Positions 27,245 through 35,138 of a DNA stretch of 64,000 nt are shown here, piece after piece; position 1 is the first letter of the stretch, and each line of letters begins with the position of its first letter. The position numbers were made by a program, and so were the translations under genes. Below the pieces are notes generated by a model. The model made no database searches and had not been told where the DNA came from. It saw only the letters and a list, made by a program, of their open reading frames with translations. This stretch comes from Candidatus Accumulibacter conexus (GTDB taxonomy: Bacteria; Pseudomonadota; Gammaproteobacteria; Burkholderiales; Rhodocyclaceae), in the NCBI GenBank assembly GCA_017592775.1, contig JAGFNJ010000003.1:62001-126000 (forward strand), in the 5' to 3' direction.

Positions 27245-27553
27245 ACGACGCAGGAACAGACCCGGGATCCAGCGCGCCTGTCCTCGCCGGCCTCATGGCT
27301 CGCACCTTGAGCGTCCTCGTATCGCCAGCCAATCCGCCGCCACCCTCCGTCCGCCGACGCGCCACATGCGCGTAGTCTCGTAGTCTGGTTGCCGCCTGCG
27401 GCATCGGCTTGACTCCAGAGTGCCAACAGATTTGCCGTGCCGTCAGAGGCCGCAACACTTGCGGACGTGGCGTTGATCTCCTATCCTGCGCAAGGGTCTT
27501 GGTGACGGCGCCGCACGACTGATGCGGGCCTGAGCACGGGGGGGGACTGTTCG
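27245..27553 (+). other. Leader region of the CHAT gene
   Basis: 309 bases lie between tRNA-His and the CHAT-STAND gene, with no convincing gene. A possible promoter is TTGCGG (27459-27464), 17-base spacer, TATCCT (27482-27487). A run of eight G residues (27538-27545) occupies the usual ribosome-site position before the ATG at 27554. No integrase remnant or direct repeat of a tRNA 3' end was noticed. Confidence 0.4.
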
Positions 27554-30500
27554 ATGGCGCTGCGCCTGAAGGTGACGGACTGGATCGATGCCACGCGCTG
27601 GCGCTGGCTGCTCGAGGACGCTGACGGGCGCTTCGTTGCCGACCACGCGGTCCGTCTCGACCCCGCGAGCCGTGAGTATCGCGGCTTCTGCGAACTGGGC
27701 CAGTACCTCGACTACCATGCCCCGGTGGCCACGCCGGCGGCGCAGTTGCAGGCGCTCGGCCAGTGGATCGGCGAACGGGTCTTCGGCGGGCTGCGCGACG
27801 CCTTGCGACAGCGGTGTCGCGCGCCGGCGGAGGCGGTGCAGGTGCTCATCCCGGCGGCCGCACACGAACTGCTCGCACGGCCCTTCGAGATCGCCTGCTT
27901 TGCCGACGGCAAACGCTTCGGCGAGGCCGGGCTGCGCTTCGTGTACCAGGGCGAAGCGGCCACCGCAGGGACCCCGCTGCGCGGCGCCGCCCTGCGCCTG
28001 CTGGCGGTGTTCAGCCTGCCGGTGCGCGCCAATCCGCTCAACCTGCGCCGCGAGCGTTACCGGCTGCAGCAGCTGGTGCGATCGCTGAACCAGACCAGGG
28101 GCATGGCGGTCGAGCTGCGCGTCCTGCAGTACGGCGCCACGCGCGAAACCCTGCGCGAGGCGCTCGAGGAAGGCGAAGGCTGGGATCTGGTGCACCTCTC
28201 GGGCCACGGCCTGCAGGGGGAGCTGTTGCTCGAGACCGAGGAGGGCGGCAACGACCCGATCGATGCCGCGGCGCTCGGCGACTTGCTGGCGCTGACGCGC
28301 GAGCGGCTGCAACTGCTGATCCTGGATGCCTGTTACAGCGGCGCGGCGAGCCATGCCGCGGCGCGCGCGCAGGTCGGCCTCGAGACGTCGCGCGCGGCGG
28401 GGCTCGTCGACGAAGCATTGACCGAGACCGCGCGCACGCCGCTGCCCAGCCTCGGCTTTGCCCTCGCCGCGGAACTCGACTGCGCGGTCTTCGCCATGCG
28501 CTATCCGGTCGGCGATGCGTTCGCCACCGAACTCATGCTCGGCCTGTACGAGAAGCTGCTCGACAAGCGGCAGCGGCTGCCCGCCGCGCTGCAACTGGCG
28601 CTCGGCGAAGCGCTGCGGGCCGACATCCCGCAGCCGGCGCTGTCGGCGGTGACGCCGATCCTGCTCGGCGCGCGCGCCGCGACCCTGCAGCTCGTCGCGC
28701 CGCAGCGCCCGCCGGGTCCGATCGCCCTGCCGACGCGCGGACTGATCGGCTTTCCGCCCGAGCCGCAACGCTTTGTCGGACGGCTGCAGCCGATGTTGCG
28801 CGCCAGCCAGGCTCTGGCGCCGGGCAGCGAGCGCCGCGGCGTGCTCTTCCACGGCATGCCCGGAGCGGGCAAGACCGCCTGCGCGCTGGAACTCGCCTAC
28901 CGGCACGAGCAGGGACGCTTCGCGGGCCAGGTCTGGTATGCCGCCCCGCAAGCCGACAGCGACATCGCCCCGGCGCTGTTCACGCTGCTGTTCGAGGTCC
29001 AGCGCCAGCTCAACGCCCCGGATCTGGGGCTCACCACGGCACTCGACGACCCGCAGCGCTTCCGCGACTACACCCTGCCACGACTGCGCGCGCTGCTCGA
29101 GCAGAACGCCCTGCTCCTGGTGCTCGACAACCTCGAGACCTTGCTCACCGACAGCAACCAGTGGCGCATCCCGCTCTGGGGCGCGGTGATCGAGACACTG
29201 CTCGCCCAGAATGGTCCCTCGCGCGTGCTGCTCACCAGCCGGCGGGCGCCGGCGGCGCTGGCGCACGATGTGCGGCTGCAGATCGAACCGATCCACGCGC
29301 TGAGCTTTGCCGAGAGCGTGCTGCTGGCGCACGAGTTGCCGCAGCTCAAGCGGCTGTTCGCCGATGCGCCCGGCAGGTCGCTGCTGCAGCACACGCTGCG
29401 CGTCGTGCAGGGGCATCCGAAGCTGCTGGAGATGGCCGATGCGCTGGCGGCCGATCGCGCGGCGCTGGCGACCCGGGTGGCGGCGGGCGAAGCCGAACTC
29501 GCCACGCACGGCGAGGTGCTCGATGCCTTCTTTGCCGTCGGCGGCACGCGCGAGGGCGAGACGCGGCAGCCGGCCGAGACCTTCATCCAGGCGCTGCAGG
29601 GCTGGACCGATGGCCTGACGGCGCGCCTGTCGCCGACCGGGCAACTGCTGTTCGCCTTCCTCTGCCGCCTCGAACCCGACGACCGGCGGGCAGACGTTCT
29701 CCAGGCGAACTGGGCCGACTTCCTCAGACGGCTCGGCAACAGCGACGCGGCGGCCGTCGCCGCGCTGGCCGCGCCCGAAAACGGCGTGCCGACCGCGCTC
29801 GCGGCGCTCGGCGCCGCCGGGCTGCTCGAGGTGTCGCGTCCGACGTTCGAGGCCGGGCAACTCGAGGCGCTGGCCGCGCAGGCGAGCCAGGCGCCTGCGG
29901 CTGGCGCGCCGGACGCGGCAGCGCTGCAGCAACTGCTCGCGGCGGTCGCCGCGCAGGCGACGGGCTACGCGATCCACCCCGGGGTGGCGGAGGCGGCACG
30001 GGCGACGGCGGCAGAGAACGTCCTCGCCGCCGCCGACGTCGAACTGGGCGAATACCACCGCGCTCGGGTCCGGCACGGGCTCGAGACTGAGGGCGCAGGC
30101 GGCGGCGAGACGGTGGTCGATGCCGCGCGCCGCGGCATCCCTTATCTGATGCGTGCGCAGCGCTGGGATGCGGCATCGACCCTGCTCGAGACGCTGCTGC
30201 AGCGCGACGACAGCCCCGAGGCGCTCGCCTATGCGCTGCCGCTGCTCGAGCGCATCGTCACGGCGACCGCCGGCACCGACCGCGGCCTCAACGACGCGGG
30301 CCTTCTGGCGAGCGCATTGTGGAAGGCCGGCCGGAGCGACGAAGCGGAGCGCCGGCTGCGCGAGATCGTCACGCGCGCCCGCCAGCAGGGCGATCACCGC
30401 CTCGCCAGCGCCGTTGGCGGCGACCTGGCCAGCCTGCTTCGCGCGAGCGGCCGGCTGGGCGAGGCGCTGGAAGTCGTCGAGGCGATGGCCGAGGACACCC

Positions 30501-31648
30501 TCCGGGCGGGCCTCGGACCGTGGACCCGGCTCGCCGACGAGTGCAGGCGCCTGCAGGTGCTGGCGGAGATGGGGCGCTACGACGACGTCTTCGCCGAGGT
30601 CGAGCGGCTGCGCACGCACATGGCTTCACTGCCGCTGGTGAGCGACGCCGAAGAAACCATCAACCCCTGGAATGTGCGCGAGGTGCTGCTCGACACCGGG
30701 CACACCGCCGCGCTGCGCAGCAAGCGCTGGCAGCAGGCGCTGGCGTTGAATGCCGAGATCGTGCAGTTGACGACGGCGCGCGGGGCGACCGCGCTCGTGT
30801 GCGCACGCACCCGCTACAACGACTATGGCCCGCTGTTGCGCCTGCAGCGTTTCGACGAAGCGCGCAAGCTGCTGCAGGAGTGCCGCAAGGCCTTCGAGGA
30901 CGAGCACCAAGTCGAAGCGTTGGGCAACATCTACTCCGCCCTCGCCGACCTCGAAGACAAAGTGGGCGACCGACCGACTGCGGTGCGCTTCGAGGAACTC
31001 GCCCTCGGCTACAGGTACCAGCACGGCGATCCGGCGGGTTGCGCCGCCAGCCACAACAACCTCGCCAACTACCTTGACCGTCAAGGCGACGATCCGGCGC
31101 GGGCGCTCGCGCATCGCCTGGCCGATGCAACCATCATGGTCCAGACACGGTCGGGAGGACTGTCCACTACCCTGCACAACCTGAGGCACGTGAATCTGCC
31201 GCCGGCGCCGCCCCCGTTCGCCGGGGTCGTGGCGCAGGTGGAAACGGTGCGGGGCGTGCGCTTCGCGGCGCTCTGCGAGCGGTTGCCGCGCACCGTCGCG
31301 GACGGCGATGCCGCGCTTGCCGAAGTGTGGCGCCTGCTTGCCGAAGCACGCGAACACGGGGCCGCGCAGCAGCAGTCGATGTTGCAGCAGTTCGAACCGC
31401 TCCTGCAGATGATCGCCGCCGTGGCGAGAGGCGACGATGAAGCACGCGCCATGATCGAGGCGTTGCTGCCGAATCTCGAGACCAAGGGCTTCAAGCTCAC
31501 CCAGCCGGTCGAACGGCTCTGGGCCGGTGAACGGGATGAAGCCGCGCTGCTGACCGGTCTCGATCCGGTCGACACGGCGCTGGTCCGTCGCCTCATCGAG
31601 CTGGTCGAGGACGGTATCGGCCAGCAGCCGGCCGGGAGCCAACACTGA
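27554..31648 (+). CDS. CHAT protease - STAND ATPase - TPR-like repeat protein
   Basis: 1364 residues. The N-terminal part (to ~375) is a caspase-like CHAT domain, with catalytic His218 in HLSGHG and Cys260 in LDACYSG. A STAND-type (NB-ARC/NACHT-like) ATPase follows. Its P-loop is GMPGAGKT (434-441), its Walker B LLLVLDNLE (520-528) and its sensor-like strand RVLLTSR (557-563). From ~850 on the sequence is Ala/Leu/Arg-rich helical repeats of TPR type, as expected for a ligand sensor. Known relatives combine a sensor, an ATP-driven oligomerisation switch and a protease effector in regulated cell death or anti-phage defence. Here all three are in one polypeptide. No adjacent substrate gene (such as a gasdermin) is seen. 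The role is inference; the domains are visible. Confidence 0.88.
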   Translation: MALRLKVTDWIDATRWRWLLEDADGRFVADHAVRLDPASREYRGFCELGQYLDYHAPVATPAAQLQALGQWIGERVFGGLRDALRQRCRAPAEAVQVLIPAAAHELLARPFEIACFADGKRFGEAGLRFVYQGEAATAGTPLRGAALRLLAVFSLPVRANPLNLRRERYRLQQLVRSLNQTRGMAVELRVLQYGATRETLREALEEGEGWDLVHLSGHGLQGELLLETEEGGNDPIDAAALGDLLALTRERLQLLILDACYSGAASHAAARAQVGLETSRAAGLVDEALTETARTPLPSLGFALAAELDCAVFAMRYPVGDAFATELMLGLYEKLLDKRQRLPAALQLALGEALRADIPQPALSAVTPILLGARAATLQLVAPQRPPGPIALPTRGLIGFPPEPQRFVGRLQPMLRASQALAPGSERRGVLFHGMPGAGKTACALELAYRHEQGRFAGQVWYAAPQADSDIAPALFTLLFEVQRQLNAPDLGLTTALDDPQRFRDYTLPRLRALLEQNALLLVLDNLETLLTDSNQWRIPLWGAVIETLLAQNGPSRVLLTSRRAPAALAHDVRLQIEPIHALSFAESVLLAHELPQLKRLFADAPGRSLLQHTLRVVQGHPKLLEMADALAADRAALATRVAAGEAELATHGEVLDAFFAVGGTREGETRQPAETFIQALQGWTDGLTARLSPTGQLLFAFLCRLEPDDRRADVLQANWADFLRRLGNSDAAAVAALAAPENGVPTALAALGAAGLLEVSRPTFEAGQLEALAAQASQAPAAGAPDAAALQQLLAAVAAQATGYAIHPGVAEAARATAAENVLAAADVELGEYHRARVRHGLETEGAGGGETVVDAARRGIPYLMRAQRWDAASTLLETLLQRDDSPEALAYALPLLERIVTATAGTDRGLNDAGLLASALWKAGRSDEAERRLREIVTRARQQGDHRLASAVGGDLASLLRASGRLGEALEVVEAMAEDTLRAGLGPWTRLADECRRLQVLAEMGRYDDVFAEVERLRTHMASLPLVSDAEETINPWNVREVLLDTGHTAALRSKRWQQALALNAEIVQLTTARGATALVCARTRYNDYGPLLRLQRFDEARKLLQECRKAFEDEHQVEALGNIYSALADLEDKVGDRPTAVRFEELALGYRYQHGDPAGCAASHNNLANYLDRQGDDPARALAHRLADATIMVQTRSGGLSTTLHNLRHVNLPPAPPPFAGVVAQVETVRGVRFAALCERLPRTVADGDAALAEVWRLLAEAREHGAAQQQSMLQQFEPLLQMIAAVARGDDEARAMIEALLPNLETKGFKLTQPVERLWAGERDEAALLTGLDPVDTALVRRLIELVEDGIGQQPAGSQH

Positions 31649-32661
31649 GGAAAGCGAGAACACCGCCTCCGAGTGCCCATTCCCGGGTGGACAGCGGTCG
31701 ACCATCGACCTGCCCCACTGGCTCGCCCACCGCAGGCCGCCCACCAGCCTCACACCAACCTGAGCGGCAGACTGCGGCCGTCCTCCTGCTCCAAATGGCA
31801 ACGCATGGCTGCCCCATCCTGTCCCGGTTACCCGACCAGGATGGGGCCACGCGATGGCAGGCGGCGCTCATTGCGCCACGCGCCCTACCGCTTGCTGCCA
31901 GCCCCGCCGTCCCGCGCGCCCCCTGGGGTAGCGCGTCGTTTCGTCCGACCTCGCAACCCGGCTCGAGCTCGCCAGCGGAGCCGATGCTGCAGCACCGCCG
32001 GCGGCGCTCGAAGGACATTTCGCCGCCATCTCGAAAGCGGCGTCGCCGCCCACGGCTTCGCTCGCGCCTGCTGCGACGACGGTCAGCACGGTTCATGCCG
32101 CCCGCGGACCCGAAGCAGCGACGTCTGGCGGCTTCCCGGCACGCGTGCCAACCGCTGTCCGGCGCAGCGTCGTCGAACATGGGCTGAGGCCGAGCCGGGC
32201 TGCGCGCCTGGGCGCACGACCGTCGCTGCTCGGTGGATGACTCGGTGCGCATCGAGGCTGCCGGGCGGATGGCACTCGAAGGCCAGCGACAATTCCGGCG
32301 GCGACCGGCGGAGAGCCGCGCCATCGTTCCGCGGCCCGTCGTCTGCGTGCCCTACCGCTGGCGGGCAGGGATGAACCGCTGCCAACGAGTGCCGCAACCG
32401 GCCGCCGTCAGATGCCCATCGTCACCTTCATCAACGATGCCGACAGCGTGCAGCAGACCCGCGACCCGATCGGCGCACCCACCCGGCCGCCGGGAATCGT
32501 CGCGCACGCGAGTGCCACCCGCCGGCCGCCATACTCCCCGACCGGCCACGGCAGCGTGCTGTCAGGCGACCAGATGCCGTTCGTGGCTGCCAGCCGACCG
32601 GCATGGATCGTCTACAATGCCGGTTTCGGGTCACTGCCGCGACACCACCACAAGGACATCG
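31649..32661. other. 1-kb region without a convincing gene
   Basis: About 1 kb follows the CHAT-STAND gene. All open frames on both strands are Arg/Pro/Ser-rich with no ribosome sites or recognisable motifs, unlike the neighbouring genes. An 11-bp inverted repeat lies at 31811-31847. A TACAAT at 32613-32618 may be the -10 of the next gene. It could be decayed coding sequence, a long leader, or a non-coding RNA locus; nothing decides between these. Confidence 0.4.
31811..31847. repeat. 11-bp perfect inverted repeat
   Basis: GCCCCATCCTG (31811-31821) pairs with CAGGATGGGGC (31837-31847) across a 15-base loop. It lies about 160 bases after the CHAT-STAND stop codon. No T tract follows, so it is not a canonical intrinsic terminator. 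It could be an RNA structural element or operator. Confidence 0.5.
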
Positions 32662-33054
32662 ATGAAGCCCAGCCCAACAGGCTCCCCCCAGACAACGCCC
32701 GGCGGCGGGCTGCTCGGCCGCATCCTGACGCTGCTCGCCGGAGCCGTGCTGTTGATCGCCGCCTTCATGTTCTCGCTCGTCGCGCTCGGCGTCCTGGTGG
32801 TCGGCGGCGTGCTCGTCTACGCCTACCTGCACTGGAAGACCCGCCACCTGCGCCGGCATGTCGCAGAGCAAATGCAGGAGGCGATGAGGCAGCGCGAGCA
32901 ACGCGACGGGCGGGTGATCGAGGGTGAAGTAGTGGGCGGTGCCGAGTACGACGGGCGACCCGAGTCGCCTCCTGCTGCACCCGGAGCCGCACAGTTGCCC
33001 CGGTCCGTTGACGGGCGCCCTGCCGACGACGCAAGCGGTGAGCGGGCGCGTTGA
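32662..33054 (+). CDS. Small membrane protein, unknown family
   Basis: 130 residues. After a short polar start come two adjacent hydrophobic helices (about 18-55), then a basic amphipathic helix (HWKTRHLRRHVAEQMQEAM) and a disordered Pro/Ala/Gly-rich acidic-basic tail with VIEGEVVGG. AAGGA precedes the ATG at 32662. I do not recognise the family. The membrane hairpin plus EGEVV-type motif is common in small envelope proteins of betaproteobacteria. It is upstream of the transglycosylase gene by about 50 bases and may share its transcript. Confidence 0.7.
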   Translation: MKPSPTGSPQTTPGGGLLGRILTLLAGAVLLIAAFMFSLVALGVLVVGGVLVYAYLHWKTRHLRRHVAEQMQEAMRQREQRDGRVIEGEVVGGAEYDGRPESPPAAPGAAQLPRSVDGRPADDASGERAR

Positions 33055-33103
33055 GCGCCCGTTGCCGTTCCTTACGACCCCTCACCAGCGCCACCGCCCA
33101 GCC

Positions 33104-34354
33104 ATGAAAACTGCCCGCCTCACCCTCTTCGCAAGCCTCGGCCTCATCGCTTGCAGCGTCGCCGCCCAGACAACCGCTGTCGGCGACCGCTTCGCTCCGT
33201 GCATGGCCGGATTGCGCGCCGACGCAGCGGCGAAAGGCGTGCCGACGGCAAGCTTCGATCGCCTGACGAAGGGGCTGACGCCCGACATGAGCGTGCTCGA
33301 GCTGCTCGATTACCAACCCGAGTTCCGCACACCGATCTGGGACTACCTGGCCGGCCTGGTCGACGACGAACGGGTCGCCGACGCGCTGGCGCTGCGTCAG
33401 CAATGGGCGGCGCCGCTCGCCGCGGCAGCCGAGCGCTACCGCGTCGATGCCGACACGGTGATCGCCGTCTGGGGCGTCGAGAGCAACTTCGGACGCAACT
33501 TCGGCAAGCGGCCGTTGCTCACCTCGCTCTCCACCCTCTCCTGCTACGGGCGGCGGCAGGCGTTCTTCCGCGGCGAGTTCATCAGTACACTGAAGATCCT
33601 CGACGCCGGCGACATCGCGCCCGAGCGTCTGGTGGGTTCGTGGGCCGGCGCCTTCGGCCACACCCAGTTCATGCCTTCGACCTTCCTGCGGCTGGCCGTC
33701 GATGGCGACGGCGACGGCAGGCGGGATCTGATCGACAGCGTTCCCGACGCCCTCGCCTCGACCGCCAACTTCCTCAACAAGGCCGGCTGGCGCCCGGGCG
33801 AGCCCTGGGGCTACGAGGTCCTCCTGCCGGCCGGTTTCGATGCCGGCGTCGCCGGCAGGACGAACAAGCGGCCGCTGTCCTACTGGAGCGAGCGCGGGCT
33901 GCGCCGTGCCGACGGTCAGCCGCTGACGGCAGCGGCCACCCCCGCCGGACTGCTCCTGCCGGCCGGCCCGCGCGGACCGGCCTTCCTCGTCCTGCGCAAC
34001 TTCGACGTCATCTACGGTTACAACGCCGCCGAGAGTTACGCCCTGGCGATCGCCCACCTCGCCGACCGCATCCAGGGCGGCCAACCCTTCGTCACCCCCT
34101 GGCCGACCGACGACCCCGGACTCTCGCGCCGCGAGCGACGCGAACTGCAGACGCTGCTCGCCGCCCGCGGCCACCCGATCGGCGAGATCGACGGCATGAT
34201 CGGCGCCAATTCGCGGCAGGCGATCCACGCCGAGCAGAAGCGCCTCGGCATGCCGGCGGATGGTCGTGCCGGACAGAAGCTGTTGCGCGCGCTGCGTTCG
34301 TCGGCGGCTGCCGGACAGGAAACGGCGCCTGATCCCGGCGGCGCCAGTCGATGA
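33104..34354 (+). CDS. Lytic murein transglycosylase, MltB family
   Basis: 416 residues. A signal peptide (LTLFASLGLIACSVAAQ) may be lipoprotein-like, but no perfect lipobox is seen. The MltB-type SLT2 domain contains the catalytic Glu126 in WGVESNFGR and the GAFGHTQFMPSTF block. A C-terminal peptidoglycan-binding domain covers about 350-405. It cleaves the MurNAc-GlcNAc bond of peptidoglycan, forming 1,6-anhydro ends, in the periplasm. An amidase acting on such products is encoded at 60857. The family often lacks the C-terminal binding domain, so this is the longer type. Confidence 0.9.
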   Translation: MKTARLTLFASLGLIACSVAAQTTAVGDRFAPCMAGLRADAAAKGVPTASFDRLTKGLTPDMSVLELLDYQPEFRTPIWDYLAGLVDDERVADALALRQQWAAPLAAAAERYRVDADTVIAVWGVESNFGRNFGKRPLLTSLSTLSCYGRRQAFFRGEFISTLKILDAGDIAPERLVGSWAGAFGHTQFMPSTFLRLAVDGDGDGRRDLIDSVPDALASTANFLNKAGWRPGEPWGYEVLLPAGFDAGVAGRTNKRPLSYWSERGLRRADGQPLTAAATPAGLLLPAGPRGPAFLVLRNFDVIYGYNAAESYALAIAHLADRIQGGQPFVTPWPTDDPGLSRRERRELQTLLAARGHPIGEIDGMIGANSRQAIHAEQKRLGMPADGRAGQKLLRALRSSAAAGQETAPDPGGASR

Positions 34355-34475
34355 CGGGCGCGAGAGCACCCCGCCTGGCACGCCGTGCCGCGCCCGCACG
34401 CCGCCTGCCGCGGCCGGCGAGCGGACGACCTGCGAGCGGGCGGCAGCGACGCCGGGCGGCGACGGGCGAACGACG

Positions 34476-35138
34476 TTGCTGACGGCCACCGGCCTGGCCA
34501 AGCGACACCGCGAGGCCAGCCGGGCGCTGTTCACCGATCTCGCCTTCACCGTCGCGGCCGGCGAGATCGTCGCCCTGGTCGGTGAATCGGGGATCGGCAA
34601 GAGCACCCTGCTCAACTGCATCGCCGGCCTCGACACGCCGGACGGTGGCGCGATCGCGATCGGCTCACCGGCGGTGGACATCGTCCGCCTCGGGGAGGCG
34701 GCGCGGGCCGCGCTGCGGGCACGCAGCATCGGCTTCGTCTTCCAGGCCTTTCACGTCCTGCCGACGCTGACCGTCGCCCAGAACATCGGCGTGCCGCTGC
34801 TGCTCGCCGGCGTGCCGGCGGCCGAACACGCGTCGCGCACGCAAGCGCTGCTGACCGGCGTTGGCCTGCCGGGCTTCGGCGACCGCTGGCCGGCCTCGCT
34901 GTCGGGCGGCGAGCTGCAGCGGGTGGCGATCGCGCGCGCGCTGGTGCACCGGCCGCGGCTGATCCTCGCCGACGAGCCGACCGGCAACCTCGACCCGCGC
35001 ACCGCCGGCCAGGTGCTGACGCTGTTGCTCGAGCGGGTCCGCGAACAGCGGGCGAGCGCGCTGATCGTCACCCATTCGCGGCACGTTGCCGAGTCGTGTG
35101 ACCGCATCCTGACGCTGACCCCCCAGGGGCTCGAATGA
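34476..35138 (+). CDS. ABC transporter ATP-binding protein (LolD/MacB type)
   Basis: 220 residues from TTG 34476. Walker A is GESGIGKST (36-44), the signature LSGGE (142-146), Walker B LILADE (162-167), and a Q-loop FVFQAF. The length and the EPTGNLD segment after Walker B are typical of the LolD/MacB/FtsE group that pairs with FtsX-like permeases. It overlaps the permease gene by ATGA and the two should form one transporter. No strong ribosome site is seen before the TTG; no better in-frame start exists downstream of the transglycosylase gene. Substrate not predictable; lipids, lipoproteins or peptides are usual for the group. Confidence 0.88.
   Translation: MLTATGLAKRHREASRALFTDLAFTVAAGEIVALVGESGIGKSTLLNCIAGLDTPDGGAIAIGSPAVDIVRLGEAARAALRARSIGFVFQAFHVLPTLTVAQNIGVPLLLAGVPAAEHASRTQALLTGVGLPGFGDRWPASLSGGELQRVAIARALVHRPRLILADEPTGNLDPRTAGQVLTLLLERVREQRASALIVTHSRHVAESCDRILTLTPQGLE

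Noticed and set aside
27443..30619. 1058-codon open frame antisense to the CHAT gene
   Set aside because: It follows from the GC-rich codon bias of the real gene. The translation is Arg/Gln/Ala-rich, has no motif or ribosome site, and mirrors the CHAT frame.
32412..32661. Frame beginning MPIVTFIND taken as a ferredoxin start
   Set aside because: The first few residues resemble some ferredoxins, but no cluster Cys pattern follows and the frame has no ribosome site.
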